Of a stretch of 64,000 nt of DNA, positions 35,317-43,424 are shown piece by piece; positions within the stretch are counted from its first letter, which is position 1, and each line of letters starts with the position of its first letter. The notes under the pieces were generated by a model that worked only from the letters and a program-made list of their open reading frames with translations, had not been told where the DNA came from and searched no databases. Made by a program: the position numbers and the translations under genes. Source of the DNA: Alphaproteobacteria bacterium (GTDB taxonomy: Bacteria; Pseudomonadota; Alphaproteobacteria; UBA2966); NCBI GenBank assembly GCA_018650465.1, contig JABIFY010000082.1, forward strand, positions 1 through 64,000, given 5' to 3'.

Positions 35317-35741
35317 TATTGGCCAGCCTCCGAATTGGTCAGACTGTTCAATAGCGATTTAACATCACGATCGGAAAAGGACATGTGAATTTTTGGGGTG
35401 GTGAAATCAGCAAGTCGCATCAAGACCTGGGTGCCTTGTGCCTGGTCGTCCACTTCTATTGACTTTACTATTTGCGGTGTCAGTCTGCGGGTCACGAATT
35501 TGTCGCCGAAGGAAAAAATCAGGCCGATGGCGTTATCGGAAAGTTCCAGCAAGCCAGCCAGGCCATCTGTGGACAACATGACTTTTCCGATTTCCAGCTC
35601 AGGATGATCCAGCCGGAATTGATTCTTAACTTCTTCTGTGGATACAAGTCTTGTGGGCCGGGCCCAACCCAGGGCCCAGGTCAGCAGAACGACGCCGCCG
35701 ATGCCGATAACAACAAGGATAATCAGAATATCCAGCGGCAA
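35316..35741 (-). CDS. Hypothetical protein with one N-terminal membrane segment
   Basis: 141 aa. Residues 3-26 (LDILIILVVIGIGGVVLLTWAL) form a membrane anchor; the rest is a soluble, mixed alpha/beta domain (LDHPELEIGKVMLSTDGLAGLLELSDNAIGLIFSFGDKFVTRRL). I do not recognise the family well, although similar small proteins accompany sterol desaturase genes. The gene lies 9 bases after hslU on the same strand and overlaps the next gene by one base, so the three may be cotranscribed. Confidence 0.75.
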   Translation of the reverse strand: MPLDILIILVVIGIGGVVLLTWALGWARPTRLVSTEEVKNQFRLDHPELEIGKVMLSTDGLAGLLELSDNAIGLIFSFGDKFVTRRLTPQIVKSIEVDDQAQGTQVLMRLADFTTPKIHMSFSDRDVKSLLNSLTNSEAGQ

Positions 35742-35750
35742 AGATTTCTC

Positions 35751-37067
35751 CTACAAAATAAACTTCGACAAGTCTGCGTTGCTTGCCAGTTCCCCGACTT
35801 GCTTTTGCACATAGTCAGCATCGATGACAACCGAATCGCCATCCCGGTCGGTGGCCGTAAACGAAATCTCGTCCAGCAGTTTTTCCAAAATGGTGTGCAA
35901 ACGACGGGCGCCTATATTTTCGACCCCCGCATTCACTTCCGTGGCCAGATCGGCGATAGCATCAATTGCACCATCTTCAAATTCCAGGGTCAAACCTTCC
36001 GTCCCCATCAAGGCAACATATTGTTTGATCAAGCTGGCTTCAGGTTCAACCAGAATGCGTTTCATATCGTCGCGCGACAAGGCTTTCAGTTCGACCCGAA
36101 TGGGGAGGCGGCCCTGAAGTTCCGGCAATAAATCAGACGGCTTGGCCACATGAAAAGCACCTGATGCAATGAACAGTATATGATCGGTTTTAACGGGGCC
36201 GTGTTTGGTGGCAACCGTCGTGCCTTCGATCAGCGGCAACAGGTCGCGCTGTACGCCTTCACGACTGACTTCAGCACCGCCGCGTTCACCACGGGCACAG
36301 ATTTTGTCGATCTCATCCAAAAAGACAATGCCGTTTTGTTCCACAGAATCGATGGCCGAGCGGACAATTTTTTCATCATCCAGCAGCTTGTCGCTTTCTT
36401 CGGCGATCAGGACTTCGTAACTGTTTTCTACTGTCATGCGACGCTTCGAAGTTTGCTGGCCGAAGGCTTTGCCAAAAACATCGTTCAAGTTCAGCATGCC
36501 CATACTGGCACCCGGCATGCCCGGGACTTCAAAAGTTGGCAAGGCACCTGCACCACCACCGTGATCGGCAATATCCAGTTCAATTTCTTTTTCTGCCAAT
36601 TCGCCGCTGCGCAGCTTGTCGCGGAAGCTTTTGCGGGTTGTCTCGCTGGCGTGGTCTCCGACCAGGGCATCCAGCACACGTTCTTCGGCGGCCATTTCGG
36701 CGCGGGTAACAACTTCGCGTCGGTTTTTGTCACGTTGTTGGGCAATGGCGAATTCCACCAAATCCCGAACGATTTGTTCCACATCGCGCCCGACATAACC
36801 GACTTCGGTAAACTTGGTGGCCTCAACCTTTACAAAGGGGGCCTCTGCCAAACGGGCCAGGCGGCGGGCAATTTCGGTTTTACCGACACCTGTTGGGCCG
36901 ATCATCAGAATATTCTTTGGCACCACTTCTTCACGCAGGCCTTCTTCAAGTTGCTGACGGCGCCAGCGATTACGCAGGGCAATGGCGACGGCGCGCTTGG
37001 CGTCATTTTGGCCAACAATGAAGCGGTCAAGTTCGGAGACAATTTCGCGGGGACTGAATTCGGACAT
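35751..37067 (-). CDS. hslU: ATP-dependent protease ATPase subunit HslU
   Basis: 438 aa. HslU is the AAA+ unfoldase of the HslUV (ClpYQ) protease. Walker A is [15 protein letters not shown] (about residues 54-68), the I-domain spans about 110-230, Walker B is [11 protein letters not shown], and the sensor-2 region is [13 protein letters not shown]. The protein ends SKFIL, close to the usual C-terminal tail that docks into HslV. It follows hslV by 71 bases on the same strand. Heat-shock control would be expected. Confidence 0.97.
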   Translation of the reverse strand: MSEFSPREIVSELDRFIVGQNDAKRAVAIALRNRWRRQQLEEGLREEVVPKNILMIGPTGVGKTEIARRLARLAEAPFVKVEATKFTEVGYVGRDVEQIVRDLVEFAIAQQRDKNRREVVTRAEMAAEERVLDALVGDHASETTRKSFRDKLRSGELAEKEIELDIADHGGGAGALPTFEVPGMPGASMGMLNLNDVFGKAFGQQTSKRRMTVENSYEVLIAEESDKLLDDEKIVRSAIDSVEQNGIVFLDEIDKICARGERGGAEVSREGVQRDLLPLIEGTTVATKHGPVKTDHILFIASGAFHVAKPSDLLPELQGRLPIRVELKALSRDDMKRILVEPEASLIKQYVALMGTEGLTLEFEDGAIDAIADLATEVNAGVENIGARRLHTILEKLLDEISFTATDRDGDSVVIDADYVQKQVGELASNADLSKFIL

Positions 37068-37138
37068 GTAAAGGGTCTTTATGTTTGGTTGCTGTGCCAG
37101 GAGGGGGCGTGGGCGGCATGGCTAATCAGATGTTTAAT

Positions 37139-37687
37139 CTAAAGCTTTTCCAGCGTTACGTTGGTGTTTGTATAGACACAGATATCGGCCGCAATGGCCA
37201 TGGCCCGGCGAGCAATGGCTTCGGCGTCCATGTCGTCACGATCAAATAAGGCACGGGCTGCCGCCAAGGCATAATTGCCACCGGAACCAATACCAATGAC
37301 ACCGTCATCAGGCTCCAGTACGTCGCCGTTGCCCGTCATAACCAGGGCTGTTTCGCTATCCGCTACGGCCATCATGGCTTCCAGGCGGCGTAAATAGCGG
37401 TCAGTGCGCCAGTCCTTTGCCATCTCAACACAGGCACGGGTTAGCTGATTGGGGTATTGCTCCAGCCTGCTTTCCAGGCGTTCAAACAGGGTAAAGGCAT
37501 CGGCGGTAGCACCGGCAAAGCCCACCAGGACTGATCCGTCGCCTAATCTACGCACCTTGCGGGCACTGCCCTTGATTACTGTGTCGCCCAGGCTGACTTG
37601 GCCGTCACCGGCAATAACGGTCTGGCCGTCCTTACGCACTGCCAAAATGGTTGTGCCGTGCCAAGAGGGCAATTGTCGCTCACTCAT
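37139..37687 (-). CDS. hslV: ATP-dependent protease proteolytic subunit HslV
   Basis: 182 aa. HslV is the threonine protease core of HslUV, related to proteasome beta subunits. The precursor starts [29 protein letters not shown]. After processing, the first threonine of TTILAV becomes the nucleophile. [33 protein letters not shown] and [16 protein letters not shown] are family signatures. The pairing with hslU immediately downstream supports the call. Confidence 0.97.
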   Translation of the reverse strand: MSERQLPSWHGTTILAVRKDGQTVIAGDGQVSLGDTVIKGSARKVRRLGDGSVLVGFAGATADAFTLFERLESRLEQYPNQLTRACVEMAKDWRTDRYLRRLEAMMAVADSETALVMTGNGDVLEPDDGVIGIGSGGNYALAAARALFDRDDMDAEAIARRAMAIAADICVYTNTNVTLEKL

Positions 37688-38096
37688 CTATTCGTCCGTC
37701 TAATACATTTCATGGTGCCAAAAGGCGACCTGGAGCAATTTCAGAGAAAACAGGTTCACTGTATTCGGCAAAAATTGCACGAGATTAATAAGCAAGACGT
37801 TTTTAATGACTCGATTGTCATTGAAAACGCTCTTGCGTCGCCAACATGTGGCGATTTTATATGGCTGGTCAAGGGTGCATGACCTGATTTCACTCTCTGT
37901 TAAGGATGATGTGACAAAATCCAGTTGAAGCATCCAATATTTCAGGGTCTGGCGATTTTTGCGATCTCCTGATAAAAGGACGCCAGCAATCAGCGCGTTT
38001 CCGGTCTTGAGGGAAACGTGGCGTTGCATTGGGCGTTGGATATTAAGTCAGAAGCAATTCCGTCAAGACCGGGATTGCCTTGGCAGGAGGGCCATG
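37688..38096. promoter_or_regulatory. Divergent promoter region between hslV and hisB, with hairpins
   Basis: A 409-base gap. It contains a long imperfect hairpin (CGTTTTTAATGAC-TCGATT-GTCATTGAAAACG, 37798-37829, one mismatch, extendable with AAGA/TCTT past a bulge) and a palindrome TCGCCA-ACATG-TGGCGA (37839-37855). On the minus strand CTTGACC (37873-37867) lies about 18 bases before CCACATG; this loosely resembles an RpoH heat-shock promoter for hslVU. No gene that I trust is present. Confidence 0.4.
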
Positions 38097-38714
38097 ATGG
38101 CTCGGTCAAATCGCGAAGCCAGTATTGAGCGGAACACGCACGAAACGCAGATTTCTGTGCGCGTGGACCTTGATGGTACAGGCCAGTACCATATTTCAAC
38201 CGGCATAGGGTTTCTGGATCATATGCTGGAACAGTTATCTCGCCATTCCCTGATCGATCTCGACGTCAAGGCGGTGGGTGACCTGCATATTGATTTTCAT
38301 CACACCACCGAAGATACCGGCATTGCCATTGGCAAGGCTGTGAGCCGGGCATTGGGCGAACGCAAGGGTATTCGGCGTTATGGTTCTGCTTTGGCGCCCA
38401 TGGATGAAACCTGCACACGGGTGGCACTGGATGCGTCAAATCGGCCTTATCTGATCTGGCGGGTTGAATTTTCGTGCGACAAACTGGGCGAAATGGATAC
38501 GGAATTGTTCAAGGAATGGTTCCAGGCCTTTGCTCAGGGTGCCGGGCTGACCCTGCATGTTGAAACATTTTATGGTGAAAATAACCACCATATCATTGAG
38601 TCATGTTATAAGGCTTTGGCGCGGGCCTTGCGTGAGGCCGTGGAGATCGACCCCCGACAGGCTGACGCCGTACCGTCGACCAAGGGCGTGCTTGGCGGCT
38701 CGCTCGATAGCTGA
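38097..38714 (+). CDS. hisB: Imidazoleglycerol-phosphate dehydratase
   Basis: 205 aa. HisB dehydrates imidazole glycerol phosphate to imidazole acetol phosphate (histidine pathway step 6). It is the single-domain type without the histidinol-phosphatase half found in E. coli. Metal-binding motifs [12 protein letters not shown] (about residues 71-82) and [21 protein letters not shown] (about 163-183) are complete. The ATG at 38097 (a second one at 38094) follows AGGAGG. The open frame extends upstream to 37959, but that part is not family-like. First gene of the histidine block. Confidence 0.96.
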   Translation: MARSNREASIERNTHETQISVRVDLDGTGQYHISTGIGFLDHMLEQLSRHSLIDLDVKAVGDLHIDFHHTTEDTGIAIGKAVSRALGERKGIRRYGSALAPMDETCTRVALDASNRPYLIWRVEFSCDKLGEMDTELFKEWFQAFAQGAGLTLHVETFYGENNHHIIESCYKALARALREAVEIDPRQADAVPSTKGVLGGSLDS

Positions 38715-38784
38715 AAATATAGCCCCGTTCGCAAGAACGACTTCAAGATCTGTGGCAATCGTTTAACCAAACGGGAGACAGGCC

Positions 38785-39177
38785 ATGCAAGTTTTTACAG
38801 CTTATGAAAAACCAGGGCCCGCTGGCCGCGGATCAGATGCTGATGTTTTGCTGATCCAGGAAGGTGGCTCCTATAAAGCCATGCTGATGCCATTGCTTTG
38901 GCCTCTGTTCCACGGTCTGTGGATTGTCTTGATCGCACAGATATTGATCATTGCAGGTCTGGGCATGTTGCCGACATTGCTTCCCGACACCGGCGTTGTG
39001 GCCACGATACTGGCTTTGGTTTTCGCGGCCTTGATGGGGCTACATGGCAATGACTTGCGACGCTGGAATTTGCGCCAACGTGGATACGCATTTACCGGCA
39101 TTGTTGCGGGCCAGGACGTGGCGGAGGCCGAGCGGCGGCTATTTACAGCCCTTGGGCCTCATATCTATTTATCCTGA
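38785..39177 (+). CDS. DUF2628 domain-containing membrane protein
   Basis: 130 aa. One or two hydrophobic segments in the middle (about residues 37-85: MPLLWPLFHGLWIVLIAQILIIAGLGMLPTLL and GVVATILALVFAALMGLHG) are followed by a cytoplasmic part (NDLRRWNLRQRGYAFTGIVAG), the pattern of DUF2628. The gene lies between hisB and hisH, a placement that is usual in Rhodospirillales and relatives. Its role is unknown. An AACGGGAGACAGGCC ribosome-binding region precedes the ATG. Confidence 0.82.
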   Translation: MQVFTAYEKPGPAGRGSDADVLLIQEGGSYKAMLMPLLWPLFHGLWIVLIAQILIIAGLGMLPTLLPDTGVVATILALVFAALMGLHGNDLRRWNLRQRGYAFTGIVAGQDVAEAERRLFTALGPHIYLS

Positions 39178-39223
39178 TCGGTTTTTCAAACAGCTGACTT
39201 ATTAAGCAGGCGGACACCAATTT

Positions 39224-39868
39224 ATGACGGTTGCCATTATCGATTATGGCTCGGGCAACTTACGCTCGGCAGCAAAAGCATTTGAGCGCATGGTGCGTGA
39301 AACCGGGCGTAGCGACGACATTCTGGTCACGTCCGATGCAGACGTCGTGCGCCAATCAGATCACATTGTCTTACCGGGTGTGGGGGCCTTTGCGGATTGT
39401 CGTCGTGGGTTGTACGCGGTCGATGGTATGGTAGATGCCCTGCAACATGTTGTTGTTGATAAAGGCCAGCCCTTCCTCGGCATTTGCGTTGGTATGCAGT
39501 TGATGGCGACGGTTGGGCGGGAACATGGTGAACATGCCGGACTGGACTGGATCAAAGGTGACATTGTACCGCTGTCACCCGCTGATGCGTCGTTGAAAGT
39601 ACCGCACATGGGCTGGAATGATCTTCAGATTAAAGAAAATCAGCACCCTGTGTTATCCGGGATCGACACCGGAGACCATGTCTATTTTGTGCACAGCTAT
39701 CATCTAAGAACAGAAGACCCGGCTCATATACTGGCAACCGTAGACTACGGGGAAGCCGTAACCGCGATTGTTGGTCGGGACAATCTGATCGGCACACAGT
39801 TTCACCCGGAAAAAAGCCAACAGGTTGGTTTGCACCTGATCGCAAATTTCCTGAACTGGAAACCATAA
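39224..39868 (+). CDS. hisH: Imidazole glycerol phosphate synthase subunit HisH
   Basis: 214 aa. HisH is the glutaminase that provides ammonia to HisF. The catalytic triad is visible: cysteine in [12 protein letters not shown] (about residues 84-95), and histidine/glutamate in [13 protein letters not shown] (about 188-200). The start [14 protein letters not shown] is typical. The stop codon overlaps the next gene's start (TAATG). In the hisB-DUF2628-hisH-GNAT-hisA-hisF-hisE block. Confidence 0.96.
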   Translation: MTVAIIDYGSGNLRSAAKAFERMVRETGRSDDILVTSDADVVRQSDHIVLPGVGAFADCRRGLYAVDGMVDALQHVVVDKGQPFLGICVGMQLMATVGREHGEHAGLDWIKGDIVPLSPADASLKVPHMGWNDLQIKENQHPVLSGIDTGDHVYFVHSYHLRTEDPAHILATVDYGEAVTAIVGRDNLIGTQFHPEKSQQVGLHLIANFLNWKP

Positions 39869-40422
39869 TGAACAATGACAATACAATGATCGAATGGCTT
39901 GAGGAGTTTCGCGGCAATGATCTCGACGAGCTTTGCAATGCGACAGAGGAAGCCATAATTGATGGAAATGGTTTTGGCTGGCTAAAATCGCCACAGCGCC
40001 AGGTTTTGGAAAATTTCTGGCGTGGGGTTTTGTTGGTGCCGCAGCGGCGCCTGGTTGTGGCTCGCCTGGAAGGGTCAATTGTTGGCTCTGCCCAGTTCAT
40101 CACGCCTGCGGCAAATAACGAAGCCGGTGCATTTTCCGTCGAGATGACGACTTTCTTTATTGCACCTTGGGCGCGCGGACATAATCTGGGGGCGGGCATG
40201 ATGTCGGTCATGATCGACCAGGCCCGGGCCGAAGGCTTTCGGACATTTGAATTCGACGTGCGGGGAACCCAGGCTGCCGGCATCCGTTTGGCAGAGCAAA
40301 TGGAATTCCAGCTATGGGCAACCAAGGAAAAATATGCCCTTGTCGATGGTGACTTTGTTGCCGGATATTATTACACAAAAGACCTCGACGCCAAAAATCC
40401 GGACACCGGGGTGCAGGAGTAA
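39868..40422 (+). CDS. GNAT-family N-acetyltransferase
   Basis: 184 aa. A Gcn5-related acetyltransferase fold: [74 protein letters not shown], with acetyl-CoA-binding pattern near residues 104-116 (RGHNLGAGM). The substrate is unknown. It is placed between hisH and hisA with a one-base overlap to hisH and five bases to hisA, so it is translated with the histidine genes. This position is recurrent in related bacteria, suggesting a link to the pathway. Confidence 0.85.
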   Translation: MNNDNTMIEWLEEFRGNDLDELCNATEEAIIDGNGFGWLKSPQRQVLENFWRGVLLVPQRRLVVARLEGSIVGSAQFITPAANNEAGAFSVEMTTFFIAPWARGHNLGAGMMSVMIDQARAEGFRTFEFDVRGTQAAGIRLAEQMEFQLWATKEKYALVDGDFVAGYYYTKDLDAKNPDTGVQE

Positions 40423-40427
40423 CATTC

Positions 40428-41153
40428 GTGATTTTATACCCAGCAATTGATCTGAAGGATGGCCAGTGCGTGCGTCTGCTGCGCGGCGACATGGATAAGG
40501 CCACGGTGTTTAATGACGACGCTGGTGCCCAGGCCGCGAAATTTGTTGCCGGCGGATGTCAGTGGCTTCATGTCGTTGACCTGAATGGCGCGTTTGCCGG
40601 TCACCCGGTAAATGGCGATGCGGTTGATGCCATCTTGGCAGCGGTCAATGTGCCGGTACAATTGGGTGGCGGCATTCGCGATCTGGAAACCATTCAGATG
40701 TGGCTTGAGCGGGGTATTTCTCGCGTTATCTTGGGTACCATCGCAGTGCGCGACCCTGATCTGGTGCGGGCGGCTTGCAAAAAATTTCCGGGCAAAGTCG
40801 CCGTTGGCATTGATGCCCTGGGCGGCAAGGTTGCAGTTGAAGGCTGGGCGGAAGCTTCTGAACTTGGGGTTATTGAGCTGGCCAACCGCTTTGAAGATGC
40901 CGGTGTTGCCGCCATTATATATACCGACATTGACCGCGACGGGGCCATGCAGGGCGTAAATGTTGAAGCCACCGCTGAATTGGCTGAAGCCACATCTATT
41001 CCGGTAATTGCCTCAGGCGGTGTGTCCTCTGTTGAAGACCTCAAGGCTCTGAAACAAAGGGCAACCAGTGGCATTGCCGGTGCCATATCGGGCCGCGCCT
41101 TGTACGATGGCGGCATGGACCTCGCCGAGGCTATCGCGGTCTGCGCAGCCTGA
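40428..41153 (+). CDS. hisA: Phosphoribosylformimino-5-aminoimidazole carboxamide ribotide isomerase
   Basis: 241 aa, GTG start. HisA is a TIM-barrel isomerase of ProFAR in histidine synthesis. The start reads [21 protein letters not shown], with the catalytic aspartate. [44 protein letters not shown] (second catalytic aspartate) and [12 protein letters not shown] follow. It is 26 bases before hisF. All residues expected for activity appear present. Confidence 0.97.
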   Translation: MILYPAIDLKDGQCVRLLRGDMDKATVFNDDAGAQAAKFVAGGCQWLHVVDLNGAFAGHPVNGDAVDAILAAVNVPVQLGGGIRDLETIQMWLERGISRVILGTIAVRDPDLVRAACKKFPGKVAVGIDALGGKVAVEGWAEASELGVIELANRFEDAGVAAIIYTDIDRDGAMQGVNVEATAELAEATSIPVIASGGVSSVEDLKALKQRATSGIAGAISGRALYDGGMDLAEAIAVCAA

Positions 41154-41179
41154 CGTCCCAGGCCTCCAGGAATAAACAC

Positions 41180-41938
41180 ATGTTGAAATCCCGTATCATT
41201 CCCTGCCTCGACGTCAAGGACGGCCGTGTCGTTAAAGGCATCAACTTTGTTAATCTGGTTGACGCCGGTGACCCGGTCGAACAGGCCCGTGTCTATGACG
41301 AACAAGGAGCTGATGAGCTTTGTTTTCTGGATATTACCGCCAGCTCTGACAATCGCGACTCCATGTATGACGTTATCTCGGGCACGGCAGAAAAGTGCTT
41401 TATGCCCCTGACCGTTGGTGGTGGTGTACGCACAACAGAAGACATTCGGAAACTTTTGCTGGCCGGGGCCGACAAGGTTTCAATCAACACAGCCGCAGTA
41501 ACCAACCCGGAATTTGTCCGGGAAGCGGCCCAGAAATTTGGCAGTCAATGTACTGTCGTTGCGGTCGATGCCAAAAGCACGGGTCCCGATACCTGGGAAA
41601 TCTTTACGCACGGCGGGCGTAATGCCACAGGCCTGGAAGCCGTCGCCTGGTGTCAGCGCATGGTCGAATTGGGCGCCGGGGAAATCCTGCTGACCAGCAT
41701 GGATCGCGATGGTACCAAAAAGGGCTTTAACTTGCCTCTGACCCGCGCGGTCGCTGATGCCATTCCGGCGCCGGTAATCGCGTCGGGTGGTGTTGGCACC
41801 CTGGACCACATGGTTGAAGGCATTACCGAAGGCCACGCAACCGGTGTATTGGCGGCGTCGATTTTTCACTTCGGGACCTATACGATTGCCCAAACAAAAG
41901 CACATATGAAGGCCGCCGGTTTGGCGGTTCGCGATTAG
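41180..41938 (+). CDS. hisF: Imidazole glycerol phosphate synthase subunit HisF
   Basis: 252 aa. HisF is the cyclase half of IGP synthase, paired with HisH. It starts [36 protein letters not shown] with the catalytic aspartate at residue 11. [49 protein letters not shown] (second catalytic aspartate) and [16 protein letters not shown] are clear. Twelve bases separate it from hisE. Confidence 0.97.
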   Translation: MLKSRIIPCLDVKDGRVVKGINFVNLVDAGDPVEQARVYDEQGADELCFLDITASSDNRDSMYDVISGTAEKCFMPLTVGGGVRTTEDIRKLLLAGADKVSINTAAVTNPEFVREAAQKFGSQCTVVAVDAKSTGPDTWEIFTHGGRNATGLEAVAWCQRMVELGAGEILLTSMDRDGTKKGFNLPLTRAVADAIPAPVIASGGVGTLDHMVEGITEGHATGVLAASIFHFGTYTIAQTKAHMKAAGLAVRD

Positions 41939-41950
41939 GAATTTCTTGTC

Positions 41951-42292
41951 ATGACAGAACAAACATCAGTGGATGCCCGGATGCTGGACCGGTTGTTTGA
42001 CGTTATCGAGGGCCGCAAGAGCCAGGATGCGGACAAAAGTTATGTGGCAAGTCTTTATAAAAAGGGCCGTCAAAAGATTGCCCAGAAAGTTGGCGAAGAA
42101 GCCGTAGAAACAGTTATCGCAGCAATCGCGGATGACCGCGCCGGGGTCGTCAATGAAAGCGCTGACTTGCTGTTTCATCTGATGGTTTTGTGGGCAGATA
42201 GTGGTGTGTGCCCTGATGATATCTACTTAGAACTGGCGCGTCGGGAGGGCCTGTCTGGCCTGGACGAAAAAACTGCACGAAAACAGGATTGA
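41951..42292 (+). CDS. hisE: Phosphoribosyl-ATP pyrophosphatase
   Basis: 113 aa. HisE hydrolyses phosphoribosyl-ATP in the second step of histidine synthesis. KSYVASLYKKGRQKIAQKVGEEAVETVIAAIADDRAGVVNESADLLFHLMVLWADSG (about residues 27-83) holds the EExxE/ExxD metal-binding pattern of the all-alpha NTP pyrophosphatases. It is separate from HisI, which is not in this window. The HIT-family gene follows after 11 bases. Confidence 0.96.
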   Translation: MTEQTSVDARMLDRLFDVIEGRKSQDADKSYVASLYKKGRQKIAQKVGEEAVETVIAAIADDRAGVVNESADLLFHLMVLWADSGVCPDDIYLELARREGLSGLDEKTARKQD

Positions 42293-42303
42293 GGGAACCG
42301 TCC

Positions 42304-42675
42304 ATGAGCTACGATAACGATAATATTTTTGCCAAAATTCTGCGCGGTGAAATCCCCAACAATACTGTCTATGAAGACGAGCACGTGTTGGCCTTTCACG
42401 ACATCACGCCCCAGCGCCCGGTTCATATCCTGGTCATTCCCAAGGGTGCTTACGTCAACATGGATGACTTTACGGCAAAGGCCTCTGACGAAGAAGTCAT
42501 CGCTCTGATGCGTGCCAGCGGAAAAATCGCCCGCGATCTTGGTCTGGCGGAAACCGGTTATCGTGTGATCAATAATAACGGCGACGACGGTCACCAGGAA
42601 GTACAGCATCTCCATCTGCACATCCTGGGTGGCGCACCCGCGGGTCCCATGTTGAAGAAAGTCAGCGCCGGGTAA
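42304..42675 (+). CDS. HIT-family protein (HinT-like purine nucleoside phosphoramidase)
   Basis: 123 aa. The catalytic histidine triad is QHLHLHILGG (about residues 104-113). FAKILRGEIPNNTVYEDEHVLAFHDITPQRPVHILVIPK is the standard N-terminal half. HinT enzymes hydrolyse adenosine phosphoramidates. This gene often follows hisE in alphaproteobacteria. The ATG at 42304 was chosen over a start five codons earlier. A short palindrome AAGGTATACCTT lies after it, at the end of the convergent gene. Confidence 0.93.
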   Translation: MSYDNDNIFAKILRGEIPNNTVYEDEHVLAFHDITPQRPVHILVIPKGAYVNMDDFTAKASDEEVIALMRASGKIARDLGLAETGYRVINNNGDDGHQEVQHLHLHILGGAPAGPMLKKVSAG

Positions 42676-42692
42676 CCAGACAAAGGTATACC

Positions 42693-43379
42693 TTAATCCA
42701 GATAGACTATTCCCTTTGCCTTGAACTGATCCGGGTTCCAGAAGCGGTCGACCTTTTTGGCTTTGATCTCTTTCTCTTTTGCCACCTCTGCCTTTTTGAT
42801 GGCCGCCAAGGCAATTTTTATGTCAGGGGCTTCCTCCCGCGGCACTACAACAACACCGTCCCGGTCGCCGACAATAATATCGCCCGGAAAAATAGCGACC
42901 CCGCCAACTGAAATGGGTGTATTGATTTCGCCAGGGCCGTTACGAAAACCGGCATTAGGGCTGAGGCCACGACTGAATGTAGGTGGGCCCATTTTTTCGC
43001 AGCCAGCGGCGTCGCGCACAAGACCATCGGTGACAATACCAACAACGCCTCGTTGCTTGGCGAGGGCAGCCCAATGATCACCGATAACCGCGCCAGATTC
43101 ATCCTGGTTTGTTGCGATGACCAGAACATCACCTTTTTGGGCGTAGTCCAGCATGGCCATGGCGGCCAGATTGTCACGCGGACCGTTCAGGGATGTGACG
43201 GCAACACCACAGAACTTTTGTTTGGTGTTCAGGCCTTTAATTGAATAGTGCAGGCTGTTCATGCCTTGCATGGCATCTGTAATAAAACTGGTTTGGGCGC
43301 TGGCAAAAGCGCGAACCAAAGATGCTGTCGGGCGTTTTATTTTGCGGCGAATTTTCAGGGCGACGGGATCACCGATCAT
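42693..43379 (-). CDS. RraA-family protein / HMG aldolase-like
   Basis: 228 aa. The RraA fold is recognised by GPRDNLAAMAMLDYAQKGDVLVIATNQDESGAVIGDHWAALAKQRGVVGIVTDGLVRD (about residues 67-125) and GGVAIFPGDIIVGDRDGVVVVPRE. Relatives include the RNase E inhibitor RraA and class II 4-hydroxy-4-methyl-2-oxoglutarate aldolases; the GD..H and DG..RD residues seen here resemble the aldolase subset, which binds a divalent metal. The C-terminal 30 residues (VDRFWNPDQFKAKGIVYLD) are an extension over RraA. The real substrate is unknown. Minus strand, between the HIT gene and glnD. Confidence 0.82.
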   Translation of the reverse strand: MIGDPVALKIRRKIKRPTASLVRAFASAQTSFITDAMQGMNSLHYSIKGLNTKQKFCGVAVTSLNGPRDNLAAMAMLDYAQKGDVLVIATNQDESGAVIGDHWAALAKQRGVVGIVTDGLVRDAAGCEKMGPPTFSRGLSPNAGFRNGPGEINTPISVGGVAIFPGDIIVGDRDGVVVVPREEAPDIKIALAAIKKAEVAKEKEIKAKKVDRFWNPDQFKAKGIVYLD

Positions 43380-43424
43380 GAACTTGGTTCCTTTATTTAT
43401 TTTGTGGGGAAACAGATATGCCTG

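Noticed and set aside
36180-37142. 320-codon plus-strand frame antisense to hslU and hslV end
   Set aside because: Exact antisense of a confident gene. The residue mix (F-, Q- and N-rich, no domain) is that of a shadow frame.
37700-38029. 109-codon minus-strand frame in the hslV-hisB gap
   Set aside because: Sits on the hairpins and promoter area; no signal, no motif, no ribosome-binding site.
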